A DNA stretch of 45,713 nucleotides from Paraburkholderia solisilvae (GCF_902859875.1 NZ_CADIKF010000059.1:1-45713); one strand, 5' to 3'; counted from the stretch's first letter, positions 7,491 through 16,615 are shown. The notes: generated by a model from the letters alone, not told the origin. Numbers and translations are program-made.

Positions 7491-8480
7491 TCACCTGAGG
7501 CCCACCTCGTCCGCGTGATATGAAGACCGCACGAGCGGACCCGCGACGACCTCCTTGAAGCCGAGCCGCCGTCCTTCGTCGCGCCACGCGTTGAACATTG
7601 CGGGCGGCACATATCGCCGCACCGGCATATGAAACGCCGACGGCGCCAGATACTGGCCGATCGTCAGTATGTCGACGTCGCGCGAGCGAATGTCGCGCAT
7701 CGTATCGAGTAGCGCGTCGTCGGTTTCTCCGAGCCCCGCCATCAATCCCGACTTCGTCAGCATGCCCGGACGCGCGCGCTTCACGCGCGCGAGCAGTTCA
7801 AGCGAACCTTCGTAACTCGCTCCCGCACGCGCGGCCCGATAGAGCGACGGCACCGTCTCGATGTTGTGATTGAACACGTCAGGCCAGGCCGCAGACAACG
7901 CATCGAGCGCGCGCTCGATACGGCCGCGAAAATCCGGCGTCAGCAGTTCGATGCGAATGCCCGGCACGCGCTCGCGCAGCAGCGCGACACAACGCGCGAA
8001 ATGGGCAGCGCCGCCGTCGCGCAGATCGTCGCGATCCACCGATGTGATCACCACATAGCGCAAACCGAGCGCCGCCACCGCATCGGCGAGGCGCGCGGGT
8101 TCTTCATCATCCAGCGCCGCCGGCCGCCCGTGCGCGACATCACAGAATGCGCAGCGCCGCGTGCATACGCCGCCCATGATCATGAATGTCGCGGTCCGCT
8201 GCGCGAAACATTCGCCGATATTCGGGCACATCGCCTCTTCGCACACCGAATGCAACCGGTGTGCACGCAGAATCGCCGCCATGCCGGCCACCGTCTCGCT
8301 CATCATCGGCTTCGCATGCAACCACGGCGGCTTGCGCAATATGTCCGCGCGCGGCGGCGGCACAACCTTCACCGGAATGCGCGCGAGCTTGTCGCGGCTG
8401 CGCAGGCCGTGCTGACCGAGCGCCGTCGCGCCCGGCTCATGCGTTTGCTGTTGCACCTGCGTTTGACGCGCGGCGGCCAT
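7491..8480 (-). CDS. lipA: Lipoyl synthase of the acetoin cluster
   Basis: A 329-residue radical-SAM enzyme that inserts two sulfurs into octanoyl-lysine on lipoyl domains. The auxiliary cluster cysteines are Cys80, Cys85 and Cys91 (CEEAMCPNIGEC), and the SAM cluster cysteines are Cys106, Cys110 and Cys113 (CTRRCAFC). The frame stays open far upstream, but the true start is the ATG at 8480 (MAAARQTQVQ), just after the acoC stop, with a GGAG-type ribosome site at the acoC end. It is last in acoXABC-lipA. It is presumably a dedicated copy that lipoylates AcoC, additional to a housekeeping lipA elsewhere; that second copy is inferred. Confidence 0.93.
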   Translation of the reverse strand: MAAARQTQVQQQTHEPGATALGQHGLRSRDKLARIPVKVVPPPRADILRKPPWLHAKPMMSETVAGMAAILRAHRLHSVCEEAMCPNIGECFAQRTATFMIMGGVCTRRCAFCDVAHGRPAALDDEEPARLADAVAALGLRYVVITSVDRDDLRDGGAAHFARCVALLRERVPGIRIELLTPDFRGRIERALDALSAAWPDVFNHNIETVPSLYRAARAGASYEGSLELLARVKRARPGMLTKSGLMAGLGETDDALLDTMRDIRSRDVDILTIGQYLAPSAFHMPVRRYVPPAMFNAWRDEGRRLGFKEVVAGPLVRSSYHADEVGLR

Positions 8481-8482
8481 TG

Positions 8483-9601
8483 TCACGTTCCTCCAAAGAA
8501 GTCGTTCAACAGCCGGTTCACTTCCGACGCCGCCTCCATATGCACCATATGGCCCTTGCCTGCGAGCACGTGCACGCGCACGTCGCCGGGCAAACCTTGC
8601 GCGTGCCGCGCGGGGATAATCTGATCCTGCTCGCCCCAGATCACCATCGCGCGCGGCGCGAGCGCGCCGACGCGGTCGCGGTAGAGGGTCTGCTGCACGC
8701 CGTCGACGAACGCGAGCGCCGCGATCTTCTGCAACGCATCGTTGACGCCCTCGAGCCGTTTGTACTTCACGATGTCTTCGATCATCTGCCGCGTGACGAG
8801 CGCCGGGTCCGCGAAAAGCTGCAGCATATGCGGCTTCAGCGTATGGCGGCTGCTGCCCGCGACAAAGCCTTCGATATACGCGCGGTTGATCTCCTCCCCG
8901 AGCCCCGCGCCGCTGATCAGCACGAGCGACGCGACACGCGCGGGCGCTTTCGCGGCGATCGTCATCGCCACCAGACTGCCCATCGAATGACCGACCAGAT
9001 GCGCGCGCTCGATGCCGCGGTCGTCGAAAAACGCGAGCGCCGCATCGGCCAGTTCGTCGACGCTGCCGGTGTCGACCGCCTTGCCCGATTCGCCGTGTCC
9101 CGGCAAATCGAGCGCCCACACCGTGCGGTGCGCGGCCAGATCCGCATGATTGAACATCCATGCGTTCAGATCGCCGCCGAAGCCGTGGATCAGCACTGCG
9201 GGCGTGAACGCGCCGTCGCCGATCTTCAGGAAGCGCACCGTGCGCCCGCCGATCTGCACTTTCTCCGGTTGCGGTCCCACGTCGGCATCCGCCGCGGCGA
9301 GCGGTACGAAATCGCGCTGGAATGCGGCCACCGCTTCGTCGATCTGCGCATCCGGCGCCTCCGCATCGGCAACCACGCCGAGCAGCGCGCCGACCGGCAA
9401 GGTGTCGCCCTCCTGCGCGATCTGCCGGCGCAATATGCCGTCGAACGCGCACTCGACGCCCGACGAAATCTTGTCGGTCTCGACGTCGAGCAGTTCATCG
9501 CCGCGGCTTACCTTGTCGCCGACCGATTTCAGCCAGCCGTTGACCTGGCCCTGCTCCATCGATAAGCCCCACTTGGGCATCGTAATCATGTGAATCGGCA
9601 T
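8483..9601 (-). CDS. acoC: Acetoin dehydrogenase E2 component AcoC (lipoyl domain plus alpha/beta hydrolase domain)
   Basis: A 372-residue two-domain protein. Residues 1-80 are a lipoyl domain with the modified lysine at Lys44 (DVETDKISS). After an acidic linker, residues from about 115 form an alpha/beta hydrolase domain with nucleophile Ser206 (GHSMGS) and His351 (GKGHMVHME). It takes the acetyl group from the AcoAB E1 onto lipoate and passes it to CoA. It lacks the E3-binding domain and the usual catalytic domain of 2-oxoacid E2 proteins, as is typical for AcoC. The start is the ATG at 9601 (MPIHMITMPKWG). It lies 40 nt after acoB and 2 nt before lipA. No dihydrolipoamide dehydrogenase gene is in the cluster. 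Confidence 0.93.
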   Translation of the reverse strand: MPIHMITMPKWGLSMEQGQVNGWLKSVGDKVSRGDELLDVETDKISSGVECAFDGILRRQIAQEGDTLPVGALLGVVADAEAPDAQIDEAVAAFQRDFVPLAAADADVGPQPEKVQIGGRTVRFLKIGDGAFTPAVLIHGFGGDLNAWMFNHADLAAHRTVWALDLPGHGESGKAVDTGSVDELADAALAFFDDRGIERAHLVGHSMGSLVAMTIAAKAPARVASLVLISGAGLGEEINRAYIEGFVAGSSRHTLKPHMLQLFADPALVTRQMIEDIVKYKRLEGVNDALQKIAALAFVDGVQQTLYRDRVGALAPRAMVIWGEQDQIIPARHAQGLPGDVRVHVLAGKGHMVHMEAASEVNRLLNDFFGGT

Positions 9602-9641
9602 TGCTCGGTTCCTCGCTCAGTGTGGACGCTCAATTGGCCAC

Positions 9642-10646
9642 TCAATGGGCCGCTTTCGTGACCGCCGCGGCGATCTGGTCCGCCGACGGGATGTACAGAT
9701 CTTCGAGCACGCCGGCAAACGGCGCGGGCGTATGCGGCGCGGTCACGAGTTCGATCGGCGCCTTCAGCGCATGAAACGCCTTCTGCGCGACGAGCGCCGC
9801 GATATCGGTCGCAATCGAACAACGCGGGTTCGACTCGTCGACGACAATCACGCGGCCGGTGCGCTCCACGCTTTCGAGGATGGTTTCCTCGTCGAGCGGC
9901 GAGGTCGTGCGCAGATCGATGATCTCGGTGTGGATGCCGTTTTTCGCGAGCTTGTCGGCGGCTTCCGTCGCGAAGTGGACCATGCGGCCATATGTGACGA
10001 TCGTCGCATCGTCGCCTTCGCGCACGATGTTCGCTTCGCCGAACGGAATCGTGTACAGCTCTTCGGGCACGTCGCCCTCACGACCGTACAGCAATTTATG
10101 CTCGCAGAAAATGACCGGATCGTTATCGCGGATCGCCTGGATCATCAGGCCCTTCGCGTCATACGGCGTCGACGGGCACACCACTTTCAGTCCCGGTACA
10201 TGCGTAAACAGCGAGGTCAGCATCTGCGAATGCTGGGCCGCCGCGCGCAAGCCCGCGCCCTGCATCGTGCGAATCACGACCGGCGTCACCGCCTTGCCGC
10301 CGAACATGTAGCGGAATTTCGCGGCCTGATTGAAGATCTGATCGAAACAGACGCCCATGAAATCGATAAACATCAGTTCCGCGACCGGCCGCATCCCGCA
10401 CGCTGCCGCGCCGACTGCGGCGCCAATAAAGCCGCCTTCCGACAGCGGCGTATCGAGCACGCGCCCCGGATACTTGTGATAGAGCCCTTTCGTCACGCCG
10501 AGCACGCCGCCCCACGCATCGTGCTCGCCGGGCGCGCCTTCGCCGCCCGCGTTGTCCTCGCCCATCACGATGACGCTTTCGTCGCGCGCCATCTCCTGGC
10601 TCAAGGCCTCGTTGATTGCCTGTGAAAAGCTGATCTTGCGTGCCAT
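9642..10646 (-). CDS. acoB: Acetoin dehydrogenase E1 component, beta subunit AcoB
   Basis: A 334-residue transketolase-like beta subunit that, with AcoA, cleaves acetoin in a thiamine-diphosphate-dependent reaction to acetaldehyde and a lipoyl-bound acetyl group. Typical features are MARKISFSQAINEAL at the start, VIVMGEDNAGGEGAPG near 25-40 and FIDFMGVCFDQIFNQAAKFRYM in the middle. The conserved C-terminal segment is VIVVDESNPRCSIATDIAALVA. The start at 10646 (ATG with GGAG 7 nt before) is chosen over an upstream in-frame codon at 10691. It lies between acoA (59-nt gap) and acoC (40-nt gap) and is surely cotranscribed with them. Confidence 0.94.
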   Translation of the reverse strand: MARKISFSQAINEALSQEMARDESVIVMGEDNAGGEGAPGEHDAWGGVLGVTKGLYHKYPGRVLDTPLSEGGFIGAAVGAAACGMRPVAELMFIDFMGVCFDQIFNQAAKFRYMFGGKAVTPVVIRTMQGAGLRAAAQHSQMLTSLFTHVPGLKVVCPSTPYDAKGLMIQAIRDNDPVIFCEHKLLYGREGDVPEELYTIPFGEANIVREGDDATIVTYGRMVHFATEAADKLAKNGIHTEIIDLRTTSPLDEETILESVERTGRVIVVDESNPRCSIATDIAALVAQKAFHALKAPIELVTAPHTPAPFAGVLEDLYIPSADQIAAAVTKAAH

Positions 10647-10705
10647 GTCTGTCTCCGGAATTGTGACTGGTCGTCGCGCGTGGTTGGCCACCCGCCGTTA
10701 GTGCG

Positions 10706-11689
10706 TTACGGGTACGACACGTACACGTCGGTCAGCAGATCCTCCGCACCCGGCAGCGGCGCCGCCTTCGCTTCGCTCACCGCGCTATCGATCAGCTGCT
10801 TCACTTTCGCGTCCACCTCGCGCAGCTCCGCGGCGCTCAGCATCTCCGCCCGCACGACGCGCTCCTCGAAGCGCTTCAGGCAATCCTTCTCGTCGCGCAG
10901 TTTCTGCACTTCGCCCGCCGCGCGATAGGTTTGCGCATCACCTTCGAAATGGCCGAAATAGCGCGACAGCTTCATTTCGACAAGCGTCGGTCCACCACCG
11001 CCTCGCGCGCGCTCGATCGCCTCACCAACCGCTTCATGCGCGGCGAAAAAATCGAAACCGTCGACAATCACCCCCGGCATGCCGAAACCGCTCGCCCGAT
11101 CGGCGATGTTGTCCGCCGCGACCGCCCACGACGATGACGTCGACTCCGCATAGCCGTTGTTCTCCGCGATAAAGATCGCGGGCAGACGCCAGATCGACGC
11201 GAGATTCATCGACTCGAAAATCACGCCCTGATTCGATGCGCCGTCGCCGAAAAAGCACACGCCGACGCCGCCGTTCTTCTTGTACTTCGCCGCGAGCGCC
11301 GCACCGCACACGAGCGGGCCGCCCGCGCCGACAATGCCGTTGGCGCCGAGCATGCCCTTCGACAGATCCGCGATATGCATCGACCCGCCCTTGCCGCGGC
11401 ACACGCCTGTCGTGCGGCCGTAAATTTCGGCCATCATCCCGCGCACGTCGACGCCCTTTGCGATGCAATGGCCGTGTCCGCGGTGCGTGGTCGCGACGTA
11501 GTCGGCGTCGTTCAGATGCAGCATCGTGCCGACCGCGGATGCCTCCTCGCCCGCGTACAGATGCACGAAGCCCGGAATCTCGCCGGTCGCGAACTCGACA
11601 TGCAGCCGCTCCTCGAACTCGCGGATCGTGCGCATCAGCCGGTACGCTTCCAGCAGCCTGTCCTTGCTCAACTGACTCGAAACAGCCAT
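10706..11689 (-). CDS. acoA: Acetoin dehydrogenase E1 component, alpha subunit AcoA
   Basis: A 327-residue alpha subunit of the thiamine-diphosphate-dependent acetoin dehydrogenase. The ThDP/Mg motif runs from GDG (148-150, FFGDGASNQG) to Asn177-Asn178 (AENNGY). The DYVATTHRGHGHCIAKG and GKGGSMHIAD segments are typical of the E1-alpha/PDH family. A good ribosome site (GGAG) precedes the ATG at 11689. It follows acoX by 56 nt. With AcoB it forms the E1 heterotetramer. Confidence 0.94.
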   Translation of the reverse strand: MAVSSQLSKDRLLEAYRLMRTIREFEERLHVEFATGEIPGFVHLYAGEEASAVGTMLHLNDADYVATTHRGHGHCIAKGVDVRGMMAEIYGRTTGVCRGKGGSMHIADLSKGMLGANGIVGAGGPLVCGAALAAKYKKNGGVGVCFFGDGASNQGVIFESMNLASIWRLPAIFIAENNGYAESTSSSWAVAADNIADRASGFGMPGVIVDGFDFFAAHEAVGEAIERARGGGGPTLVEMKLSRYFGHFEGDAQTYRAAGEVQKLRDEKDCLKRFEERVVRAEMLSAAELREVDAKVKQLIDSAVSEAKAAPLPGAEDLLTDVYVSYP

Positions 11690-11745
11690 GGTGTGTCTCC
11701 TTTCGATTGGTCATACCGCGGCATGAACCGCTCCTGTCGTACCTG

Positions 11746-12801
11746 TCATTGGCGATGCGCGGCCATCTCGCGCATCAGTTGCCGCGACGCCGAGAAGCGC
11801 AGCGTGCGGCCCACGTCGACCGTCAACGGCCCGGCCCAATCCAGCGCGATCTCGTAGCGGTCGCCGCGCTCTATTTCGATTTCGCGTTCGCCGTCGAAGG
11901 CGAGCGTGCCGTGCCCCGCATCGATCGGCAGCCACTCGCCCACTTCAAGCCGGTCGCAGGTGCGCATCGTCACCTGCTCGACACGGCCCGGCGCGATCGG
12001 CGCAAAGATCGGCACGCCCGGGCCGCCGTTGTGCGCGAACGTCAGGTACAAGCCATGCGATGCGCTGCGCTCGACCGGCGCCCATGCGCCGCCGATCGAC
12101 GACAAACCAATTCCGTCGGGCGCCGCGAACGTGAGAAACAGCGACTCGATATCGGCGGGCTCGGAGATCGCGCGTGCGCCGATAAAACGCTGGCGGCTCA
12201 CGCACACGTCGACAAGCGCGATTTCTTCGCGGCCGCGATTCGGGCCATCGACGCAGCGCACGACAAGGCGCTTGTTGCGCGTCAACGCGACATCGGGCGG
12301 CACGACGCCGGCCGCGACGAGCGCGCCGGCGAGGCCCGCGATGGTCGCTTCGCGCATCTCGGGAAACGCATTGTTGGTGCCGGTGGAAAGCGTCAGCAAC
12401 GGCACGCTGCCGCAATGCGCGGCGACCGCGCGATGCGTGCCGTCGCCGCCCAGCACCGCGATCAGATCGACACCCGCGCGCACCATATGAGCGACGCCGA
12501 CGTGGGTATCCGTCACGCTGTCGGTAATCGGCAGTTCGAGAAACTCGACGTCGGGCCAACGTTCCGGATTACCGAGTGCCGCATGCGTATCGAGTGCGCG
12601 GCGCAACAGCGCGGCCACGCCGGTCTTGTCGCGCAGCGTCAGCACGCGGCCGTGCCCGAGCATGCCGAGACCGGCCAGCAGGCGCACGACCATATTCGCC
12701 TTCTCCGCGGTGGGAAAGACGGATGCATGCGTCGTCAGCCTGCGGATGTCGCGTCCCGAAGCGGGGTTCGCGATCACGCCGACGGTGATGGGCGATGGCA
12801 A
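11746..12801 (-). CDS. acoX: Acetoin catabolism protein AcoX (NAD-kinase-like)
   Basis: A 351-residue protein of the AcoX group in the ATP-NAD kinase superfamily. The glycine-rich GGDGTHR motif is at 118-124 and the N-terminus has GVIANPASGRDIR. AcoX is regularly first in proteobacterial aco operons but its reaction is not settled; a nucleotide- or diacetyl/acetoin-related kinase role has been suggested by family membership only. The start codon is TTG at 12801 with an AAGGAG ribosome site 7 nt upstream. The next gene is acoA. Transcription should come from the sigma-54 promoter at 12859-12873, giving a leader of about 45 nt. Confidence 0.88.
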   Translation of the reverse strand: MPSPITVGVIANPASGRDIRRLTTHASVFPTAEKANMVVRLLAGLGMLGHGRVLTLRDKTGVAALLRRALDTHAALGNPERWPDVEFLELPITDSVTDTHVGVAHMVRAGVDLIAVLGGDGTHRAVAAHCGSVPLLTLSTGTNNAFPEMREATIAGLAGALVAAGVVPPDVALTRNKRLVVRCVDGPNRGREEIALVDVCVSRQRFIGARAISEPADIESLFLTFAAPDGIGLSSIGGAWAPVERSASHGLYLTFAHNGGPGVPIFAPIAPGRVEQVTMRTCDRLEVGEWLPIDAGHGTLAFDGEREIEIERGDRYEIALDWAGPLTVDVGRTLRFSASRQLMREMAAHRQ

Positions 12802-12858
12802 CGGTTGTCTCCTTCTGGATGAGCGCTACGCGTCACGTTTTTTTCGAAACCCATCACC

Positions 12859-12873
12859 GCAAAGGCCATGCCA
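12859..12873 (-). promoter_or_regulatory. Sigma-54 (-24/-12) promoter of acoXABC-lipA
   Basis: On the minus strand the bases read TGGCATGGCCTTTGC, matching the sigma-54 consensus TGGCAC-N5-TTGC with GG and GC in the exact 10-nt spacing. Transcription would start near 12848, about 45 nt before the acoX TTG. The divergent acoR gene encodes the required sigma-54 activator. Confidence 0.8.
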
Positions 12874-12991
12874 AAAATTTTCTGCACTCCGTTCCATGCT
12901 GCGAGCCGCCACCGCCAAGGCTCGCAACGAAAGCGATCGAACGTCGAGCGGTTTGCAAACGCGACATGACGCGCTGCAGGAAGCGCGAGGT

Positions 12992-13129
12992 GTCTCACAC
13001 GCCGCATGCGCCAAGCATTCCGAATCATCTGCAATCAGCGCGATGCCATGCTCCGCCTGACATCGGCACACCATCGACGCCGCACGCTCCGTCTCACCCG
13101 GCGCTGAGACAAACGTCTCAACCGTCTCG
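12992..13129. promoter_or_regulatory. Candidate AcoR upstream activating sites
   Basis: A perfect palindrome TGAGAC, spacer AAAC, GTCTCA lies at 13105-13120. Further GTCTCA half-sites are at 12992-12997 and 13091-13096, and a GTCTCG at 13124-13129. They sit about 120-250 bp upstream of the -24 element on the acoX side, the usual distance for a sigma-54 enhancer protein, and just before acoR, where they could also allow autoregulation. The link to AcoR is inferred from position. Confidence 0.6.
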
Positions 13130-13215
13130 CGTGCTGCGTTGCAGTGTGATCGCGCGGCACAGATGTGCTACAAGAAGGTCCCACTCCAGCGTGCGCCGCT
13201 CGACGGGAGCCAGCC

Positions 13216-15180
13216 ATGCCTTATGTGTCTCCAACGCAGCACATCGATCGTGTGCGGGGCGCCATCGAAGGACGCTTGCCCGCGCCGGCCAGTTCGCCCG
13301 ACGCGCAACGGCTCGTCTCCTCATGGCAGCGCTCGTACGAGCAATACCGGCTCGATCCGGGCTCGGTGGTCGGGCCGCGCGTGCTTACGTCTGCGGAATT
13401 GCGGGAAGTGCAAGGCAAGGAAGAAGCCTTTCTGCGCGCATCGGGGCAATGTTTGACGCGGCTGCATGACATGATTCGCGTCGCCGACTATTGCGTGCTG
13501 CTGACCGACGCGCACGGCGTGACCATCGACTACCGGATCGACCGTGACCGGCGCAGCGATTTCAAGCATGCCGGACTCCATATCGGTTCGTGCTGGTCGG
13601 AGCGCGAGGAAGGCACCTGCGGCGTCGCCAACGTACTGACCGATCTCGCACCGATCACGGTGCACAAGGTCGATCATTTTCGCGCGGCTTTTACGACGCT
13701 CACCTGCAGCGCGTCGCCGATTTTCGCGCCGACCGGCGAGCTGATCGGCGTGCTCGATGCATCGGCGGTGCAGTCGCCGGACCATCGCGACAGCCAGCGG
13801 CTCGTGTTTCAGCTCGTGCGGCAAAGCGCGACGCTAATCGAAGACGGCTATTTCCTGAACCAGACCGCGCAGCATTGGGTGCTGTTCGGCCATCAGAGCC
13901 GCGACTTCGTCGAGGCGCAGCCCGAAGTGCTGATCGCGTTCGACGAGTGCGGCAATATCGCCGCATCGAACCGCAAGGCGCGGGAATGCATCGCAGGCCT
14001 CGCCGGGCCGCGTCACGTCGACGAAATCTTCGATACCTCCACGCTTCATCTGCACGATGTCGCGCGCAGCGACACAATCGTGCCGTTGCGCTTGCGCGCA
14101 ACCGGCGCACTGCTCCATGCGCGCATTCGCGAACCGCTCAGGCGCGCGTCGCGCACCACACACGCGACGGCATCGCCGGGCGACCTGCATGACGCCGGAG
14201 GTCATCGTCATGCTGACTCGCAGCGCGAGCTCGGCGCGCTCGGCGGCTTTCTGCGCAGCCGCGACGCGCGCATCGCGCGCAACGCCGAAGTCGCATTGCG
14301 TATCGCCGGCAAGCGGCTGCCGATTCTGCTCCTCGGCGAAACCGGCGTCGGCAAGGAAGTGTTCGCGCATGCGCTGCACGATGCGGGCGCACGGCGCGCG
14401 CGTCCGTTTGTCGCCGTCAATTGCGGCGCGATTCCGGAGGCGCTGATCGAAAGCGAACTGTTCGGCTATGCGCCCGGTGCATTTACCGGCGCGCGCAGCC
14501 GCGGCGCACGCGGCAAGATCGCGCTCGCGCATGGCGGCACGCTGTTTCTCGACGAGATCGGGGATATGCCGCTCAGCCTGCAAACCCGTTTGCTACGGGT
14601 GCTCGCGGAAGGGGAAGTGATGCCGCTCGGCGGCGATACACCGGTACACGTGGACATCGACGTGATCTGCGCGACGCATCGCGACTTGCCGCGCATGGTC
14701 GCCGACGGCGCGTTCCGCGACGATCTGTACTACCGGCTCAGCGGCGCGACGCTGCAGATGCCGCCGTTGCGCGAACGCGCCGACGTGCTCGACATCGTGC
14801 ATGCGGTATTCGAAGAGGAAGCGCAAAGCGCCGGTCATGCGCTGACGCTCGATCCGCGCCTTGCCGAACAGCTGTGCGGCTTTAGCTGGCCGGGCAATAT
14901 CCGGCAGTTGCGCAATGTGCTGCGCTACGCGTGCGCGGTTTGCGATTCGACACGCGTCGAATTGCGCCATCTGTCACCGGATGTGGCCGCAGTGCTTGCG
15001 CCCGGCAACCCCGCGGTCCCGGCGCTTGCGCAGGTCGGCGACGAACGCGCACGTATTGTCGATGCACTGACGCGGCATCAGTGGCATCCGAACACGGCGG
15101 CCGATGAACTGGGTATCTCTCGCGCTACGCTGTACCGCCGTATCGCAAAGCTGGGCATTGTCGGGCCACATCGTCGCTAG
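13216..15180 (+). CDS. acoR: Sigma-54-dependent acetoin operon activator AcoR
   Basis: A 654-residue enhancer-binding protein. Residues about 75-215 resemble a GAF sensor domain, likely the acetoin sensor. The AAA+ domain carries Walker A GETGVGKE (374-381), the sigma-54 contact loop GAFTGA (421-426) and Walker B LFLDEIGD (443-450). The C-terminus has a Fis-type helix-turn-helix (NTAADELGISRATLYRRIAKLG). The start at 13216 (MPYVSPTQH) has a GGGAG ribosome site; a codon 51 nt upstream is less likely. It is divergent from acoXABC-lipA, which has a matching sigma-54 promoter. No receiver domain is present, so it is a ligand-responsive, not phosphorylation-driven, activator. Confidence 0.94.
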   Translation: MPYVSPTQHIDRVRGAIEGRLPAPASSPDAQRLVSSWQRSYEQYRLDPGSVVGPRVLTSAELREVQGKEEAFLRASGQCLTRLHDMIRVADYCVLLTDAHGVTIDYRIDRDRRSDFKHAGLHIGSCWSEREEGTCGVANVLTDLAPITVHKVDHFRAAFTTLTCSASPIFAPTGELIGVLDASAVQSPDHRDSQRLVFQLVRQSATLIEDGYFLNQTAQHWVLFGHQSRDFVEAQPEVLIAFDECGNIAASNRKARECIAGLAGPRHVDEIFDTSTLHLHDVARSDTIVPLRLRATGALLHARIREPLRRASRTTHATASPGDLHDAGGHRHADSQRELGALGGFLRSRDARIARNAEVALRIAGKRLPILLLGETGVGKEVFAHALHDAGARRARPFVAVNCGAIPEALIESELFGYAPGAFTGARSRGARGKIALAHGGTLFLDEIGDMPLSLQTRLLRVLAEGEVMPLGGDTPVHVDIDVICATHRDLPRMVADGAFRDDLYYRLSGATLQMPPLRERADVLDIVHAVFEEEAQSAGHALTLDPRLAEQLCGFSWPGNIRQLRNVLRYACAVCDSTRVELRHLSPDVAAVLAPGNPAVPALAQVGDERARIVDALTRHQWHPNTAADELGISRATLYRRIAKLGIVGPHRR

Positions 15181-15252
15181 TTCCGTAGCATGTCCGCGCC
15201 CTGCGCCATAGTTTTTCGGTGCGCTTTCCGCGGACTTTCAGCCTCGCACCGG

Positions 15253-15471
15253 TTACTGCTCGGCCAGTTTGCTGCGGCTGCGGCTGCGGCCGTAACGGCG
15301 GCGTCCGCGTCCCACATCCTGAACCTCAGCGACGGTGTCGCTCGCCAGTTCGGCATAGCGCCCATGGCGCGCGGCACGCGTCAGCAACTTTTGAGGAATG
15401 CCGGTTGCCAGCAGATATGTCGTGTATGCGCCGAATCCCACCGCCGCAATCGCCAGAAAAACAAGTTGCAT
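15253..15471 (-). CDS. Small membrane protein, unknown function
   Basis: A 72-residue protein that starts MQLVFLAIAAVGFGAYTTYL. It has one predicted membrane helix at about residues 2-22 and a soluble basic tail (DVGRGRRRYGRSRSRSK) that would lie on the cytoplasmic side if the N-terminus is outside. The start at 15471 is supported by GGAGG 4 nt upstream; the frame stays open further but without a ribosome site. The tail-coding DNA includes three GCTGCG units. It lies between acoR and the WYL regulator gene. I do not recognise the family. Confidence 0.65.
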   Translation of the reverse strand: MQLVFLAIAAVGFGAYTTYLLATGIPQKLLTRAARHGRYAELASDTVAEVQDVGRGRRRYGRSRSRSKLAEQ

Positions 15472-15634
15472 AACGCCTCCAGAATCCTTCCGCGCACTTG
15501 CGCGGCTGTACAGGATCGACATTACAGGAGCGACAGCGCCGCAGGAGGCACACTTTGGCGGGTTGGCCGGAATTACAGTTCGGTTGGCAGAAAAGAGACG
15601 TATCGCGTACCGACGAGCGGGCTCACGCGCCGCG

Positions 15635-16615
15635 CTACGCGGCGTTGAGCGCCGCGACGCGTTGCGCGAGGCGCCTTAACCGCGCGCGCAGTTCCGGTGG
15701 TTCGAGCACCTGAACGTGCGCTGCAAAGCCAAGCAGTTGCTCGGCCGCATAGTCGAGCTGTTCGACCGGCAGCGTGACCTCCTGCCAGCCGTCGTCGTCC
15801 GGCGGCGCGCCTTGCGCCTGCTCGACCGCCGCGGCGCCGAGCCGGGACAGCCGCGTCATGCCTTCCTGCGTCAGCCGCAAACGCGCGACATGCTTGAGCA
15901 GACTCTTTTCGAACGTCGCGACCGAGCTCGCCCACTCACTGCGCAGATCAAAGCCGGCGGGCCGCTCGAAGGTTTCGTCGAGCACATTCAGCTGCGCAAT
16001 GCTGGCAACCTTGTAGATGCGCATCTGCGTGCGCGCCCGCGCGACCAGGTACCAATCGCCGGCTTTCAGCACCAGACCCAGCGGATCGCGAATGCGCTCG
16101 CGTTCGGGTTCGCCGTCCGTTCCGTTCAACGATGCCCAGCTCTGGTACTGCATCGCGATCCGCTTCTGCTCCCACACCGCGCCGGCGAGCAGCGTCAGCT
16201 GCGGCACCTGCGCAGGCCGCCGATACCAGCCGACCGGATCGATATGCAGCCGCGAGCCGATACGCGACGCATCGGGCGCCGCATCGGGCAGCGCGGTCAC
16301 GAGCTTCAACTGCGCCGCGCGCAACTGCTCGGACAAACCGAGGTCGGTCGCCGCGCCGGCGAGACCGGCAATCGACAGCGTCTCGGCCTCCGCTTTCGTG
16401 ATGCCGGTCAGCCGTGCCCGGTAACCGTCGAGCAGCGTAAAGCCGCCGCCCGGGCCGCGGTCCGCGTACACCGGCACGCCCGCCGCGCTCAGCTGGTCGA
16501 TATCGCGGTAGACCGTGCGCACCGACACGTCGAATTCCTCGGCGAGCGCCTGCGCGGTCACGCGGCCTTTGACCTGCAGCAACAGCAGCATCGATACGAG
16601 CCGGCCCGGACGCAA
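15635..16615 (-). CDS. YafY-type transcriptional regulator (HTH_11 plus WYL domain)
   Basis: A 326-residue regulator. The N-terminal helix-turn-helix covers residues about 1-60 (VTAQALAEEFDVSVRTVYRDIDQLSAAGVPV, quoted in part by its key RTVYRDI). It is followed by the GGGFTLLDGYR wing and a central WYL-type ligand domain (GDWYLVARARTQMRIYKVASI). WYL proteins often sense nucleotides or small ligands. The start codon is TTG at 16615, with GGGAG 7 nt before it. It is divergent from the monooxygenase-permease pair at 16767-18415, and CTGACA-type repeats lie between them, so it probably controls that pair and itself. Confidence 0.88.
   Translation of the reverse strand: MRPGRLVSMLLLLQVKGRVTAQALAEEFDVSVRTVYRDIDQLSAAGVPVYADRGPGGGFTLLDGYRARLTGITKAEAETLSIAGLAGAATDLGLSEQLRAAQLKLVTALPDAAPDASRIGSRLHIDPVGWYRRPAQVPQLTLLAGAVWEQKRIAMQYQSWASLNGTDGEPERERIRDPLGLVLKAGDWYLVARARTQMRIYKVASIAQLNVLDETFERPAGFDLRSEWASSVATFEKSLLKHVARLRLTQEGMTRLSRLGAAAVEQAQGAPPDDDGWQEVTLPVEQLDYAAEQLLGFAAHVQVLEPPELRARLRRLAQRVAALNAA

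Noticed and set aside
7491..9452. 653-codon open frame covering lipA and extending across acoC
   Set aside because: Only the part from 8480 is LipA. The upstream part is an Arg-rich shadow of acoC in another frame.
9629..9652. Two GGCCA-containing 12-nt units near the acoB stop that resemble the phnH array
   Set aside because: Only two loose copies, in a different context; too short to claim a shared element.
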